Positions 7,899 to 17,542 of a stretch of DNA of 64,000 bases are shown in pieces. A program made the position numbers and the translations under genes. This DNA is from Rhizobium sp. (GTDB lineage Bacteria > Pseudomonadota > Alphaproteobacteria > Rhizobiales > Rhizobiaceae): positions 62,001 through 126,000 of the forward strand of contig JAHHDR010000034.1 of assembly GCA_019739215.1 (NCBI GenBank), given 5' to 3'. The notes under the pieces were generated by a model, which had not been told where the DNA came from, ran no database searches, and saw only the letters and a list, made by a program, of their open reading frames with translations. Position 1 is the stretch's first letter, and every line of letters begins with the position of its first letter.

Positions 7899-9515
7899 CT
7901 ATTTCCTCAGCGCCGCCACCAGGCCGGCCGTCGAGGAGTCCATGCCCTCGGTTCCCTTCTTGCCCTGGACGACGGGCAGCAGCCCCGTCGCCAGTTCCTT
8001 GCCGAGTTCCACACCCCACTGGTCGAACGAGTTGATGCCGTAGAGCACCCCCTCGACGAAGACGCGGTGCTCATAGAGCGCGATCAGCCGTCCGAGCGCG
8101 AAAGGCGTCAGCTTGTCGTAGATCAGGGTGATCGATGGACGGTTGCCGCTGAAATAGCGGTGTGGCGCGATCTGGTCTGCCTTCGCACCGTCCCAGCCCT
8201 GAGCCAGCAACTGCGCCTTGGCTTCTTCCATTGTCCTGCCCTTGAGCAGCGCCTGGCCCTGTGCAAGGCAGTTCGACATCAGGAGTTCGTGCTGATGGTG
8301 CAGGCGCGGCTCGAAGCTGTGCTTGGCGATCATGAACTCGACCGGGATGATGTCGGTGCCCTGGTGCAGGAGCTGGAAGAAGGCATGCTGGCCATTGGTT
8401 CCTGGCTCGCCCCAGACCACCGGACCGGAAGAGCCCGCGACCGGCGCGCCGTCCATCACCACGCCCTTGCCGTTCGATTCCATGTCAAGTTGCTGCAGAT
8501 AGGCCGGGAAGCGGCTCAACCGCTGGTCATAGGGGATCACCGCGCGCGAGCCATAGCCGAGAATGTTGCGCTGGTAATACCCGACCACGCCGAGCAGCAG
8601 CGGCAGGTTCCGGTTGAACGGCGCGGACCGAAAATGATTGTCCATCGCATGCGCGCCGTCGAGGAAATGCGCGAAATCGCTCTCGCCGATGGCGATCATC
8701 AACGGCAGCCCGATGGCCGACCAGATGGAGTAGCGGCCGCCGACCCAGTCCCAGAAGCCGAACACCCGCGCCGGATCGATGCCGAAGGCCGCCACCTTGT
8801 CGAGCGCGGTGGAAACGGCGGCAAAATGATGCTTCACGGCGGCATCGCCCATGGCCGCGGAGATGAATTCCCGCGCCGCCTGGGCATTCGTCATCGTCTC
8901 GATGGTGGTGAATGTCTTCGACGCGATGATGAAAAGTGTGGTCTCTGGATCGAGATGCCGCGTGGTGTCGGCGATATGCGCGGGGTCGATATTGGAAACG
9001 TAATGCAGGCGTGGGCCGTCGTGATTCGGCGCGAGCGCCAGCGTGGTCATGGCCGGCCCGAGATCGGAACCGCCGATGCCGATATTGACGACGTCGGTGA
9101 TCTTCTTGCCCGTCGCGCCTGCGAGGCTGCCAGAGCGCACGCCCTCGGCGAACTTGCCCATGGCGGCCAGCACCGCGTTGATATCAGGCATCACGTTCCG
9201 CCCATCGACGATGACGGGCGTATTGGCGCGATTGCGCAATGCCGTATGCAGCACCGCCCGTTTTTCAGTAATGTTGATGATCTCGCCGGCGAACATCGCC
9301 TCGCGCTTGGCCGGCACGCCGGCCGCATGCGACAGGTCCTCGAGCAGCCCGAAGATCGTATCATTCACCGCTGTCTTGGAAAAGTCGAGCAGCAGGTCCT
9401 GGAACCAGGCGTGATACTTGTCGAAGCGCTCCGGATCAGCGGCGAAGGCTTCCCGGATCGCGGTGGCGCTGGTGGATGAAACGGCATCCCTGAGCTTTTC
9501 GACAATCGCTGACAT
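7899..9515 (-). CDS. pgi: Glucose-6-phosphate isomerase
   Basis: A cytoplasmic enzyme interconverting glucose-6-phosphate and fructose-6-phosphate. About 538 aa, normal for the bacterial long form. It carries the family signatures: [11 protein letters not shown] (phosphate loop), [25 protein letters not shown] with its catalytic-region arginine, and GVELGKELA near the C-terminus. ATG 9515 with an upstream AAGAGGA is preferred over longer in-frame starts, because known Pgi proteins begin at this position. It is monocistronic. It supplies the hexose-phosphate step feeding Entner-Doudoroff and exopolysaccharide pathways in rhizobia. Confidence 0.97.
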   Translation of the reverse strand: MSAIVEKLRDAVSSTSATAIREAFAADPERFDKYHAWFQDLLLDFSKTAVNDTIFGLLEDLSHAAGVPAKREAMFAGEIINITEKRAVLHTALRNRANTPVIVDGRNVMPDINAVLAAMGKFAEGVRSGSLAGATGKKITDVVNIGIGGSDLGPAMTTLALAPNHDGPRLHYVSNIDPAHIADTTRHLDPETTLFIIASKTFTTIETMTNAQAAREFISAAMGDAAVKHHFAAVSTALDKVAAFGIDPARVFGFWDWVGGRYSIWSAIGLPLMIAIGESDFAHFLDGAHAMDNHFRSAPFNRNLPLLLGVVGYYQRNILGYGSRAVIPYDQRLSRFPAYLQQLDMESNGKGVVMDGAPVAGSSGPVVWGEPGTNGQHAFFQLLHQGTDIIPVEFMIAKHSFEPRLHHQHELLMSNCLAQGQALLKGRTMEEAKAQLLAQGWDGAKADQIAPHRYFSGNRPSITLIYDKLTPFALGRLIALYEHRVFVEGVLYGINSFDQWGVELGKELATGLLPVVQGKKGTEGMDSSTAGLVAALRK

Positions 9516-9850
9516 GGCACTGCGTCCTCTTGATCGATGAGGCGGGACGCTATCCATTTCAATCGATTGGAACAAGGCCGCCGGGGTGGAGCGTGTGGAA
9601 AATTCTCCGGCCGGCATCGCGGCCTGGCGGCCTGACGACCCGATGAAGCGCCTCCGAACGGGCGGTCGATCACGAAAATGTCAGAAACACATTCGTATGA
9701 CCAATTGCCTGACGTTCTCGAAATCCTGACAATGTATCCGATCGGCGCCAAACCGGTCGCCGGATGGAGAGCGTCCATTTCGGGATGATGAGCCTGAGCC
9801 TCTATGGGAGCGCGTTAGCGACAGGGCGAAATACATTTGGAGATTTTTCA
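9516..9850. other. Intergenic region between pgi and RTX gene
   Basis: 335 bases that separate two divergently transcribed genes and must hold both promoters. I see no credible small gene, no hairpin with a T-run and no long palindrome. The recurrent TGACAAT/CTGACGTT stretches near 9710-9735 are not convincing as a defined site. Confidence 0.5.
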
Positions 9851-10795
9851 ATGACAACCTTCAGTTATTCCGGATACCTATCGACACATGACCTCGACGG
9901 TGACGCCACGGCGATCCGTGCGTCGTCGCTCGAAGTGGTCGTCGCGAAGATGTCCACGCCCTTCAGCTACACGAGGCCTGCCGGCGACAACGGCATTCTG
10001 CTTGCAAGCCCGATCATGGAATTGCGCATCGATCAGCAAACCGTCGCCACCGACGACCTCGACGCCGACATCGTCCAGATTTCGTGGAATGGCGACGGCG
10101 GCGAGAAACTCGTGGCCAACGTGCTCGTCGTCACGCTGGATGCACAACGATTCACCATGCAGATCTCGGGCAACACGCTTCCCACATTCACGACGCCCGC
10201 CCAATATGACGACTTCGTCGCCACGCTTCGCAGTCAGCAGCCGCTCACCTTCGGCTTCTACGGTCCGGGCGAGAAGATACCTTATGACCGTATCATGACG
10301 CCCGGCGTCACCGAAGACGACGTGCTTCTCGGAACAGCCGGAAAGGACAAGTACAACGGAGGCATCGGCGACGACAGCGTCTCCGGCCAGGCTGGGCGCG
10401 ACATATTGAAGGGCGGCGCCGGTGATGACTGGCTTGACGGCGGCATCGGCGCGGACAAGCTTTATGGCGGCAAGGGGGCCGACATCTTCTTTTTCGATTC
10501 TCTGCAGGGCTCGACCGTCAAGGCGTCCGGCCGCGACATCATCGTCGATTTCTCGCGCAGCCAGAAGGACAGGATCGACGTCAGCGCCTTCGACACTGAC
10601 CTGACAGCCGACGGAGACCAGGCTTTCGCCTTCATCGGCAAGAAGTCGTTCACCGGGGAAACCGCGGAAATCCGCTACGAGAAGAATAACGGCGACACCT
10701 TTGTGTTCGCCGACCTCGATGCCGATGGCAAGGCCGACCTGGCCATGCTGCTCGACGGGGGGATCAGCCTCCGCGCCGGCGACTTCATTCTCTGA
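9851..10795 (+). CDS. RTX-type calcium-binding secreted protein
   Basis: 314 aa with no N-terminal signal peptide. Residues ~1-150 form an unassigned beta-rich domain. They are followed by four to five glycine/aspartate nonapeptides (NGGIGDDSV, KGGAGDDWL, DGGIGADKL, YGGKGADIF). The C-terminus, with SGRDIIVDFSRSQKDRID and ending GDFIL, looks like a serralysin/M10 C-terminal or type I secretion domain. Such proteins leave the cell through a TolC-type ABC exporter using the C-terminal signal and fold on Ca2+. No exporter genes lie nearby, and the effector activity cannot be named. GGAG sits eight bases before ATG. Confidence 0.85.
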   Translation: MTTFSYSGYLSTHDLDGDATAIRASSLEVVVAKMSTPFSYTRPAGDNGILLASPIMELRIDQQTVATDDLDADIVQISWNGDGGEKLVANVLVVTLDAQRFTMQISGNTLPTFTTPAQYDDFVATLRSQQPLTFGFYGPGEKIPYDRIMTPGVTEDDVLLGTAGKDKYNGGIGDDSVSGQAGRDILKGGAGDDWLDGGIGADKLYGGKGADIFFFDSLQGSTVKASGRDIIVDFSRSQKDRIDVSAFDTDLTADGDQAFAFIGKKSFTGETAEIRYEKNNGDTFVFADLDADGKADLAMLLDGGISLRAGDFIL

Positions 10796-10835
10796 ATATG
10801 ACGGCCTGGTCTGCCGCAACATGAAGCAAGGGCCG

Positions 10836-10857
10836 GGGACTGCCGCGTGGCGGTCCC
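10836..10857. terminator. Hairpin between convergent RTX and fadD-type genes
   Basis: GGGACTGCC pairs with GGCGGTCCC (one G-U pair) across a GCGT tetraloop, abutting the stop codon of the minus-strand ligase gene. There is no clear T-run on either side, so terminator function is tentative. Confidence 0.4.
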
Positions 10858-12558
10858 TTACGGCCCCCTGAGTTCCTTCCTCAGGATTTTCCCCACATTC
10901 GTCTTTGGCAGGCTGTCGCGGAACTCGACGATGTGCGGCCGTTTGTAGTTCGTCAGGCCCTTGGCGCAGAACTCCTTGACCGACTCGGCGGTGAGATCGG
11001 GATCCTTGCGGACGACGAAAAGCTTCACCGCCTCCCCTGTCTTTTCGTCCGGCACGCCGACCGCGGCGGCCTCGAGCACGCCCGGGTGAGACGCGGCCAC
11101 TTCCTCGACCTCGTTGGGATAGACGTTGAACCCCGACACGAGGATCATGTCCTTCTTGCGGTCGACGATCTTGACGAAGCCGTTCTCATCCATGAAGCCC
11201 ATGTCGCCGGAGCGGAAATAGCCGTCGGGGGTCATGACGCGCGCCGTCTCGTCCGGCCGGTTCCAGTAGCCGGCCATGACCTGCGGCCCCCGGATGCAGA
11301 TTTCGCCCACCTGCCCGAGCGGCAGGCTCTGGCCGTCGTCGTCGCGAATATCGAACTCGGTGGACGGGATCGGCAGCCCGATCGTGCCGGAAAAGGTCGT
11401 TGATCCCGGGGGATTGACCGAGGCGACCGGCGAGGTCTCCGACAGACCATAGCCCTCGAGGATCACGTTGCCCGTGATCTTCTCCCATCTCTCGGCGACG
11501 GGCCGCTGGCAGGCCATGCCGCCGGCGACGGTCAGCATCAGCGCGGAGAAATCGAGCTTCTTGAAGTCCTCGTTGTTGGCGAGTGCGTTGAACAGCGTAT
11601 TGAGGCCCGGGAAGAAGTTGACCTTGTACTTGCCCAGTTCCTTGACGAAACCCGGAATGTCGCGCGGATTGGGGATCAGCAGGTTGGCCGCCCCCTCCGA
11701 CATGCCCATCACCATGTTCACCGTGAGCGCGAAGATATGGTAGAGCGGCAGCGGGCAGACATAAAGGATCTTGGACGGATCCGCGCCCTTCATCTTGTAG
11801 GCGGCGGTCAGCCAGATCGTGCTCTGGACGGCGTTGGACAGCACGTTGCGATTGGTGAGCGCGGCGCCTTTGGAGACGCCTGTCGTGCCGCCGGTATATT
11901 GCAGGAAGGCGACGTCATCGAGGCCGATCTCGGTCCGCTTGAAGTCGCCGTTGCCGGCCATGACCTGCGTGAACGGCGTATGGCCGGGCAGCGACCACTC
12001 GGGCACCAGTTTCTTGACCCTGCGAACGACGAAATTGACGACGTGGCCCTTGAGACCCAGCATGTCGCCCATGGTGCCGACCACCACGGTCCTGATCTGC
12101 GTCTTGCCGATCACCTGCTGGACGGTGCGGGCGAAGTTCTCGAGCACGAAGATCCCGGTCGCCCCGGCATCGTTGACCTGATGTTCCAGTTCGCGCGGCG
12201 TGTAGAGCGGATTGACGTTGACGACAGTCAGGCCGGCGCGGAGGATGCCCATCGTAACGACGGGGTATTGCAGCACGTTCGGCAGCATGACGGCGATCCG
12301 GTCGCCCTTCTTGTGGCCCTTCGCCTGGAGCCAGGCGGCGACCTTGGCCGATGCGCGATCGAGTTCGGCATAGGTCATCGACTTGCCCATGCAGATGAAG
12401 GCGGTCTTCGCGGCATTCTTCTGGCAGCTTGCCTCGAAGAGGCTGGCGACGGATGCATGTTCCAGAGGCCCGATTTCGGCCGGAATGCCTGTCGGATAGG
12501 ACTTCAGCCAGATGCGATCGGCCAGGCGGCTTTCGACTGCAGGGTTTGCTCCCGTCAT
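10858..12558 (-). CDS. fadD: Long-chain fatty acid--CoA ligase
   Basis: A 566-aa ANL-superfamily adenylating enzyme that activates fatty acids to acyl-CoA through an acyl-AMP. The AMP-binding P-loop YTGGTTGVSKG lies near residues 221-231. The EGYGLSETSPV motif, the GYFRSGDMGFMDENGF hinge region and the C-terminal KTNVGKILRKELR lysine motif are all present. The product closely resembles FadD of beta-oxidation. The start at 12558 has a strong GGAGGAGAACCA; an upstream in-frame ATG lacks one. It is monocistronic. Confidence 0.9.
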   Translation of the reverse strand: MTGANPAVESRLADRIWLKSYPTGIPAEIGPLEHASVASLFEASCQKNAAKTAFICMGKSMTYAELDRASAKVAAWLQAKGHKKGDRIAVMLPNVLQYPVVTMGILRAGLTVVNVNPLYTPRELEHQVNDAGATGIFVLENFARTVQQVIGKTQIRTVVVGTMGDMLGLKGHVVNFVVRRVKKLVPEWSLPGHTPFTQVMAGNGDFKRTEIGLDDVAFLQYTGGTTGVSKGAALTNRNVLSNAVQSTIWLTAAYKMKGADPSKILYVCPLPLYHIFALTVNMVMGMSEGAANLLIPNPRDIPGFVKELGKYKVNFFPGLNTLFNALANNEDFKKLDFSALMLTVAGGMACQRPVAERWEKITGNVILEGYGLSETSPVASVNPPGSTTFSGTIGLPIPSTEFDIRDDDGQSLPLGQVGEICIRGPQVMAGYWNRPDETARVMTPDGYFRSGDMGFMDENGFVKIVDRKKDMILVSGFNVYPNEVEEVAASHPGVLEAAAVGVPDEKTGEAVKLFVVRKDPDLTAESVKEFCAKGLTNYKRPHIVEFRDSLPKTNVGKILRKELRGP

Positions 12559-12756
12559 TGGTTCTCCTCCACGTGTCCGCGCGACTCCCCAACCGCGCTC
12601 GGTCATATCAAGATGGGCAAAGACAACCCGTCCTGCAAGACATTTCGGCAGGGCATTAGCATTTTACGTAAACGTCATTCAAGGTCGGGTTGACTTCATC
12701 GCCGCCGTCCTCCAGCAACACAGGATAGGCGACAGCGAATGGGACAGGATGCAGCC

Positions 12757-13836
12757 ATGTTGATAGCAACGGCATCAGGCGGCGGCAGTGATCGGGAGGG
12801 CAAAATCACGGCCGCATCGGTTCGGCTTTACGACTGGCCCGGTGACGCACGCCAACCCCGTCTCGTCGCCGAAAGCACCGCGGCGCCGGCGCCTTCGTTC
12901 CTTGCCTATGGCAGGAGGACGCGAACGCTTTTCGTTGCGAGCGAAACCGAAGCCGAAGGCAGGGTGACCGCTTTCGCACTCGACGGGCATCGACTGATGG
13001 AAGGCGCCCAGCAGGGAACCGATGGCAATGCCGCGGTCCACCTCGCGCTCGATCAGAGGGAAAGCTGGCTTGCCGCCGCAAATTATCGTGCCGGCGCGAT
13101 TGCCGGCGATGCGGCGATCGCCCTCTTCCCGATCGAAACGGGCGGCAGTCTTGGTCCGCTGTCGGGCACCTTGCACCACCAAGGTGACGGTCCGGACCGC
13201 GGCCGGCAGCAGGGGCCGCACACCCATTGTGTGATGTTCAGCCCCGACAACCGGCTGCTGGCCGCCATCGATCTCGGCACGGATGGGCTCTGGCTCTACC
13301 GCTTCGATGAGGCGATAGGCGTCGCGCGGCTCGCCCGGGAGGTCAAACTTCCGTCGGGCTCAGGCCCGCGGCACGGCGTGTTCCACCCCTCCAAACCGCT
13401 TGTCTATATCTGCGGCGAGCTCGATTCCACGCTGATGACACTGCGATACGACTCCGCTGCGTCAACCGCAGAACTGGTTGACGTCGATGCTGCGACAGCG
13501 ACCTCGACTTCTGGCCGCAACTATCCATCGGGCGTGGCGATCTCGCCCGACGGCCACTACCTCATGCTGGCGAACCGCGGTGCTGACACGATCGCCGTCT
13601 TCTGGATCGATCCCGAGACCGGCATGGCGCGCCTGCGCAACGAGGTGTTGTGCGGCGGAGCATTTCCCCGCGCGATCAGGCTTGATCGCGCCGGTGGCGT
13701 GTTGGCGGTGGCCAATCAGAAGTCCGGGAACATCGCCCTCTTCAACCGCGACTTCGAGACAGGCAGGATAGGGGCACAACCTGCCGCCTCGATCGAGCTG
13801 CCATCGGCGATGGATGCGATCTTTCTCGATCAGTAG
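12757..13836 (+). CDS. Lactonase-family beta-propeller (YbhE/Pgl-like)
   Basis: About 359 aa of the seven-bladed lactonase family (PF10282), which includes cycloisomerase and 6-phosphogluconolactonase (YbhE). Typical blades are visible: QQGPHTHCVMFSPDNRLLAA, SGPRHGVFHPSKPLVYICGE, YPSGVAISPDGHYLMLANRG. Family assignment is secure; the 6-phosphogluconolactone substrate is only a possibility. ATG 12757 has AGGA seven bases upstream; an in-frame ATG at 12739 is an alternative. It overlaps the convergent reductase gene by 7 bases. Confidence 0.82.
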   Translation: MLIATASGGGSDREGKITAASVRLYDWPGDARQPRLVAESTAAPAPSFLAYGRRTRTLFVASETEAEGRVTAFALDGHRLMEGAQQGTDGNAAVHLALDQRESWLAAANYRAGAIAGDAAIALFPIETGGSLGPLSGTLHHQGDGPDRGRQQGPHTHCVMFSPDNRLLAAIDLGTDGLWLYRFDEAIGVARLAREVKLPSGSGPRHGVFHPSKPLVYICGELDSTLMTLRYDSAASTAELVDVDAATATSTSGRNYPSGVAISPDGHYLMLANRGADTIAVFWIDPETGMARLRNEVLCGGAFPRAIRLDRAGGVLAVANQKSGNIALFNRDFETGRIGAQPAASIELPSAMDAIFLDQ

Positions 13837-14789
13837 CCGGCGTCGCGCGAGACCAGATGCTCGAGCGGCTGGCCCGCCTCATGCCGCTCGATCTGTCGCT
13901 CGACGTGATCGAACAGCGCCCTGACGTCGGAGTCCGCTGCCGAATGCGGGGTCATCAGCACGTTGTCCATCGTCCAGAGTGGCGATGTCGACGGCAGCGG
14001 CTCGGTCTCGAAGACATCGAGCGAAGCGCCCCTGAGCACGCTCTTTTCGAGCGCCGTGATCACGTCGGCCTCGACCTGGCTGCCGCCGCGCCCGGCATTG
14101 ATGAAGAACGGTGCGCCGAGCGGGCCGCCGCGGCGGAGTTTGGAGAACAACTGGTAATTGAAGATGCCGCGTGTTTCATCCGTCAGAGGCAACAGGCCGA
14201 CAAGGATGTCGGTCTTGCCGAGGAAAGCGTCGAGTTCGGCGCCTTCGAAAGTCTCGACACCGTCGATCGACTTCTTCGACTTCGACCAGCCGATGACGTC
14301 GAACCCCATGACCTTGAGCTTTCGGGCCGCGTCGGAGCCGAGCACGCCCATCCCCATAATGCCGACGGTCAGTTCCGCGGCTTCCGGCTGGGTGAGAGGC
14401 GCCCAGAGCTTCTTGGCCCGCTGCCGCTCATAGGTCACGTACTGCCGCAAGTGCAGGAGGCACTGCATCACCACCCACTCGCTCATCCGCGTGGTGAGGG
14501 AGGGATCGACGAAACGCACCAGCGGAAGCGTCGGCAGGCCCGGCAGCGTCAGAATGTGATCGACGCCAGCGCCGCCAGAGAACAACACCTGGAGGTTTGT
14601 CGCGCGCAGGAAAAGGTCATCGAGCGGCTTCCACAGCACGGCGTAATGCGCAGCCGATAGATCCTTGTCACGGCTCGCAGGGTCGGCGCGGTTGATCACC
14701 TCGCGGCCGGGAAAGGCATTTTTCAGGCCTTCGCGGACCTGCTCCGGATGAAATCTCAGGTCAACGATGACGGAACTTTTGGCGGACAT
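13830..14789 (-). CDS. Glyoxylate/hydroxypyruvate reductase A-type 2-hydroxyacid dehydrogenase
   Basis: A 319-aa D-isomer-specific 2-hydroxyacid dehydrogenase of the GhrA type. The NAD(P)-binding motif GIMGMGVLGSDAARKL lies near residues 145-160. INAGRGGSQVEAD and LDVFETEPLP follow, with the catalytic His in MTPHSAA. GhrA-type enzymes reduce glyoxylate and hydroxypyruvate with NADPH. It is immediately downstream (12 bases) of yejF on the same strand, so it may be read from the yej transcript. Confidence 0.88.
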   Translation of the reverse strand: MSAKSSVIVDLRFHPEQVREGLKNAFPGREVINRADPASRDKDLSAAHYAVLWKPLDDLFLRATNLQVLFSGGAGVDHILTLPGLPTLPLVRFVDPSLTTRMSEWVVMQCLLHLRQYVTYERQRAKKLWAPLTQPEAAELTVGIMGMGVLGSDAARKLKVMGFDVIGWSKSKKSIDGVETFEGAELDAFLGKTDILVGLLPLTDETRGIFNYQLFSKLRRGGPLGAPFFINAGRGGSQVEADVITALEKSVLRGASLDVFETEPLPSTSPLWTMDNVLMTPHSAADSDVRALFDHVERQIERHEAGQPLEHLVSRDAGY

Positions 14790-14801
14790 GTCTAAACTCT
14801 G

Positions 14802-16427
14802 TCAGGTGGGAGGGGGAACGGGCTTCGCCTCGATGTCGAAGGCGGCGGCCAGCAGCGCCTTGGTATAATCTTCCTTCGGGTTGGCGAAAAGCTCTTTCGC
14901 CGTTCCCGTCTCCACGGCCTTGCCGTTGCGCATCACGATGATGTCATTGGCAAGTGCCTTCACCACCCTGAGGTCGTGGGAGATGAAGAGATAGGCCAGG
15001 CCGTGCTTTTGCTGGAGCTCGCGGAGAAGCTCCACCACCTGGGCCTGAACGCTCATGTCGAGCGCCGAGGTCGGCTCGTCGAGCATCACGAATTGCGGCT
15101 TGAGCACCATGGCCCGGGCGATGGCGATGCGCTGGCGCTGCCCGCCCGAGAATTCGTGTGGATAGCGATGGCGGGTCTCGGGATCGAGACCGGTCTCGGC
15201 CAGCGCCTCGGACACGCGTTCCTCGCGATCGCCGGCGCTGATCGACGGCTCATGGACGGAAAGCCCCTCCCCAACGATATCTCCGACCGACATGCGCGGC
15301 GAGAGTGAGCCGTAGGGATCCTGGAAGACGATCTGCATCTGCTTCCTGAGCGGCCGCATGTCGGCAAAGCCGAGACCCTGGATGTCGCGGCCGACGAAGG
15401 CAACGCGCCCCTGAGACGCGATCAGCCGGGTCATGGCGAGGCCCAGCGTGGTCTTGCCCGAACCGGATTCCCCGACGATGCCGAGCGTGTGGCCGGCCCG
15501 TAATGTCAGGTCGACCCCATCCACGGCCTTCACATAGTCGGTGGCGCGCCGCAGCAGGCCGGTCTTGATCGGAAACCAGACCTTGAGATCCTCGGTTTCG
15601 ATGATGATCGGGCGGGATGCGTCCGAGGGGGGCGGCTCTCCCCTGGGCTCGGCGGCGAGCAGGTGGCGGGTATAGTCATGCTGCGGATTGGCAAAGATCT
15701 CCGTCGTCGGCCCGGTCTCGACGATCTTGCCCTTGGTCATGACGCAGACACGGTCGGCAAACTTGCGCACGATCCCGAGATCGTGGGTGATGAACAGCAT
15801 CGACATGCCGTATTCGGTCTTCAGCTTTGCGAGCAGTTCGAGGATCCGCGCCTGGACCGTCACGTCGAGCGCCGTCGTCGGCTCGTCGGCAATCAGCAGT
15901 TCCGGCCGGTTGGCCAGCGCCATGGCGATCATCACCCGCTGGCGCTGCCCGCCCGACAGTTCGTGCGGGAATGCCCCCAGCCGCTTCTCCGGATCGCGGA
16001 TTCCGACTTCCACCAGAAGTTCGATCACCCGCTTGCGCGCGGCATCGTTGCTGATCACCTGGTGCAGATGCAGGATTTCCGCGATCTGCCTCTCGACCGA
16101 ATGCAGCGGATTGAGCGAGGTCATCGGTTCCTGGAAGATCATCGTGATGTCGTTGCCACGCACATTGCGCAGCGCCTCCGGGCGCGCTTTCAAAAGGTCC
16201 TGGCCCTTGAAGACGATCTGCCCTGAGGGGTGGCTGGCCGCGGGATAGGGCAACAGCTTGAGGATTGAATTCGCCGTCACCGACTTGCCGGACCCGGATT
16301 CGCCCACCAGCGCCACGACCTCGCCCTTGGCGATGTCGAACGAGACATGATCGACCGCCACCGAGGTATTGCCGCCCTGATGAAAGGCAACCGAAAGGTC
16401 TCGGACGGAGAGGAGCGGTTCGGTCAT
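14802..16427 (-). CDS. yejF: Peptide ABC transporter ATP-binding protein, fused double NBD (YejF)
   Basis: 541 aa with two complete ATPase domains. The first has Walker A GESGSGKS at residues 42-49, the signature [15 protein letters not shown] and [12 protein letters not shown]. The second, with [24 protein letters not shown] and [12 protein letters not shown], covers roughly residues 280-530. Oligopeptide transporters usually have two separate ATPases (DppD/DppF), while YejF-type proteins carry both in one chain. The ATG overlaps the yejE stop (ATGA), giving translational coupling; longer upstream starts only reflect an open frame over yejE. Confidence 0.94.
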   Translation of the reverse strand: MTEPLLSVRDLSVAFHQGGNTSVAVDHVSFDIAKGEVVALVGESGSGKSVTANSILKLLPYPAASHPSGQIVFKGQDLLKARPEALRNVRGNDITMIFQEPMTSLNPLHSVERQIAEILHLHQVISNDAARKRVIELLVEVGIRDPEKRLGAFPHELSGGQRQRVMIAMALANRPELLIADEPTTALDVTVQARILELLAKLKTEYGMSMLFITHDLGIVRKFADRVCVMTKGKIVETGPTTEIFANPQHDYTRHLLAAEPRGEPPPSDASRPIIIETEDLKVWFPIKTGLLRRATDYVKAVDGVDLTLRAGHTLGIVGESGSGKTTLGLAMTRLIASQGRVAFVGRDIQGLGFADMRPLRKQMQIVFQDPYGSLSPRMSVGDIVGEGLSVHEPSISAGDREERVSEALAETGLDPETRHRYPHEFSGGQRQRIAIARAMVLKPQFVMLDEPTSALDMSVQAQVVELLRELQQKHGLAYLFISHDLRVVKALANDIIVMRNGKAVETGTAKELFANPKEDYTKALLAAAFDIEAKPVPPPT

Positions 16428-17539
16428 TGGAACGTCTTCCTTGGGTCGAAGGCGTCGCGCACCGCTTCTCCGACGAAGATCAGCAGCGAGAGCATAACAG
16501 CCAGCGTGAAGAAGGCGGTGAAGCCGAGCCAGGGCGCTTGCAGGTTGGATTTGGCCTGGCCGACGAGTTCGCCCAGCGAGGCAGAGCCAGGCGGCATGCC
16601 GAAGCCCAGGAAGTCCAGCGAGGTCAGCGTGGTGATCGAGCCTGACAGGATAAAGGGCATGAAGGTCAGCGTCGCCACCATGGCGTTCGGCAGCAGGTGC
16701 CGCCACATGATGGTGGCGTTGCCGACGCCGAGCGCCCGGGCCGCCCGGACATATTCGAAATTGCGCGCCCGCAGGAATTCGGCGCGGACCACGCCCACCA
16801 GCCCGGTCCAGGAGAACAGCAGCAGGATGAACAGCAGGATGAAGAACCCCGGCGGCAGCACCGCCGCCAGGATCATCAGGATGTAGAGCACCGGCATCGA
16901 CGACCAGATCTCGATGAAACGCTGCATCAGGAGATCCACCGTGCCGCCGAAATAGCCCTGAACCGCGCCGGCCGCGACCCCGACGATCGAGGACAGGATC
17001 GTCAGAGCCAGGCCGAACAGGACCGAGATACGGAAGCCGTAGATCACCCGCGCCATCACGTCGCGTGCGCCGTCGTCCGTGCCGAGCCAGTTGAGATTGC
17101 CGAGCGTACAGCCGGGATCGTCATTGCCCATCGGGTAGCCCGAGCACACTTCGTCCTTGTCCATCAGCCACCAGGGCTTCGTCGGCGCCGAGGTCGGGAT
17201 ATTGGAACTGGCGGTGGTGAACGAATAGCGGATCGGCGGCCAGATCATCCAGCCATTGGCGTTGATCTCATCCCGGATCAGATCGGACCGATAATCCGTG
17301 ATGGCGTAGAAACCGCCGAACTTCTCCTCCGGATAATCGACGAGCACGGGGAAGAGGATCTCGCCCTTGTAGGAGGCGATGACCGGCTTGTCATTGGCGA
17401 TGAACTCGGCAAACAGGCTGAGCACGAACAGGACCATGAAGATCCAGAACGACCAGTAGCCACGCTTGTTGGCCTTGAAGTTCTGCATCCGGCGCTGGTT
17501 GATCGGGCTGAGCCAGGGTTTCCTCTTCGCGACGGCCAT
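16424..17539 (-). CDS. yejE: Peptide ABC transporter permease YejE
   Basis: A 371-aa inner-membrane permease. An N-terminal membrane anchor (GYWSFWIFMVLFVLSLFAEF) is followed by a long periplasmic insertion (about residues 50-150) typical of YejE. The C-terminal BPD_transp_1 domain has an EAA-like loop (EFLRARNFEYVRAARALG). It sits three bases after yejB and overlaps yejF by 4 bases. With YejA, YejB and YejF it forms an importer; in E. coli YejABEF takes up microcin C and in Brucella it protects against host peptides. Confidence 0.95.
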   Translation of the reverse strand: MAVAKRKPWLSPINQRRMQNFKANKRGYWSFWIFMVLFVLSLFAEFIANDKPVIASYKGEILFPVLVDYPEEKFGGFYAITDYRSDLIRDEINANGWMIWPPIRYSFTTASSNIPTSAPTKPWWLMDKDEVCSGYPMGNDDPGCTLGNLNWLGTDDGARDVMARVIYGFRISVLFGLALTILSSIVGVAAGAVQGYFGGTVDLLMQRFIEIWSSMPVLYILMILAAVLPPGFFILLFILLLFSWTGLVGVVRAEFLRARNFEYVRAARALGVGNATIMWRHLLPNAMVATLTFMPFILSGSITTLTSLDFLGFGMPPGSASLGELVGQAKSNLQAPWLGFTAFFTLAVMLSLLIFVGEAVRDAFDPRKTFQ

Positions 17540-17542
17540 GTC

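Noticed and set aside
8067..9479. 470-codon frame antisense to pgi
   Set aside because: Complementary-strand artefact; pgi carries all its signatures.
10836..10857. Strong terminator claim for the RTX/fadD gap
   Set aside because: The stem is good but neither strand has a T-run, so it is listed only as a tentative hairpin.
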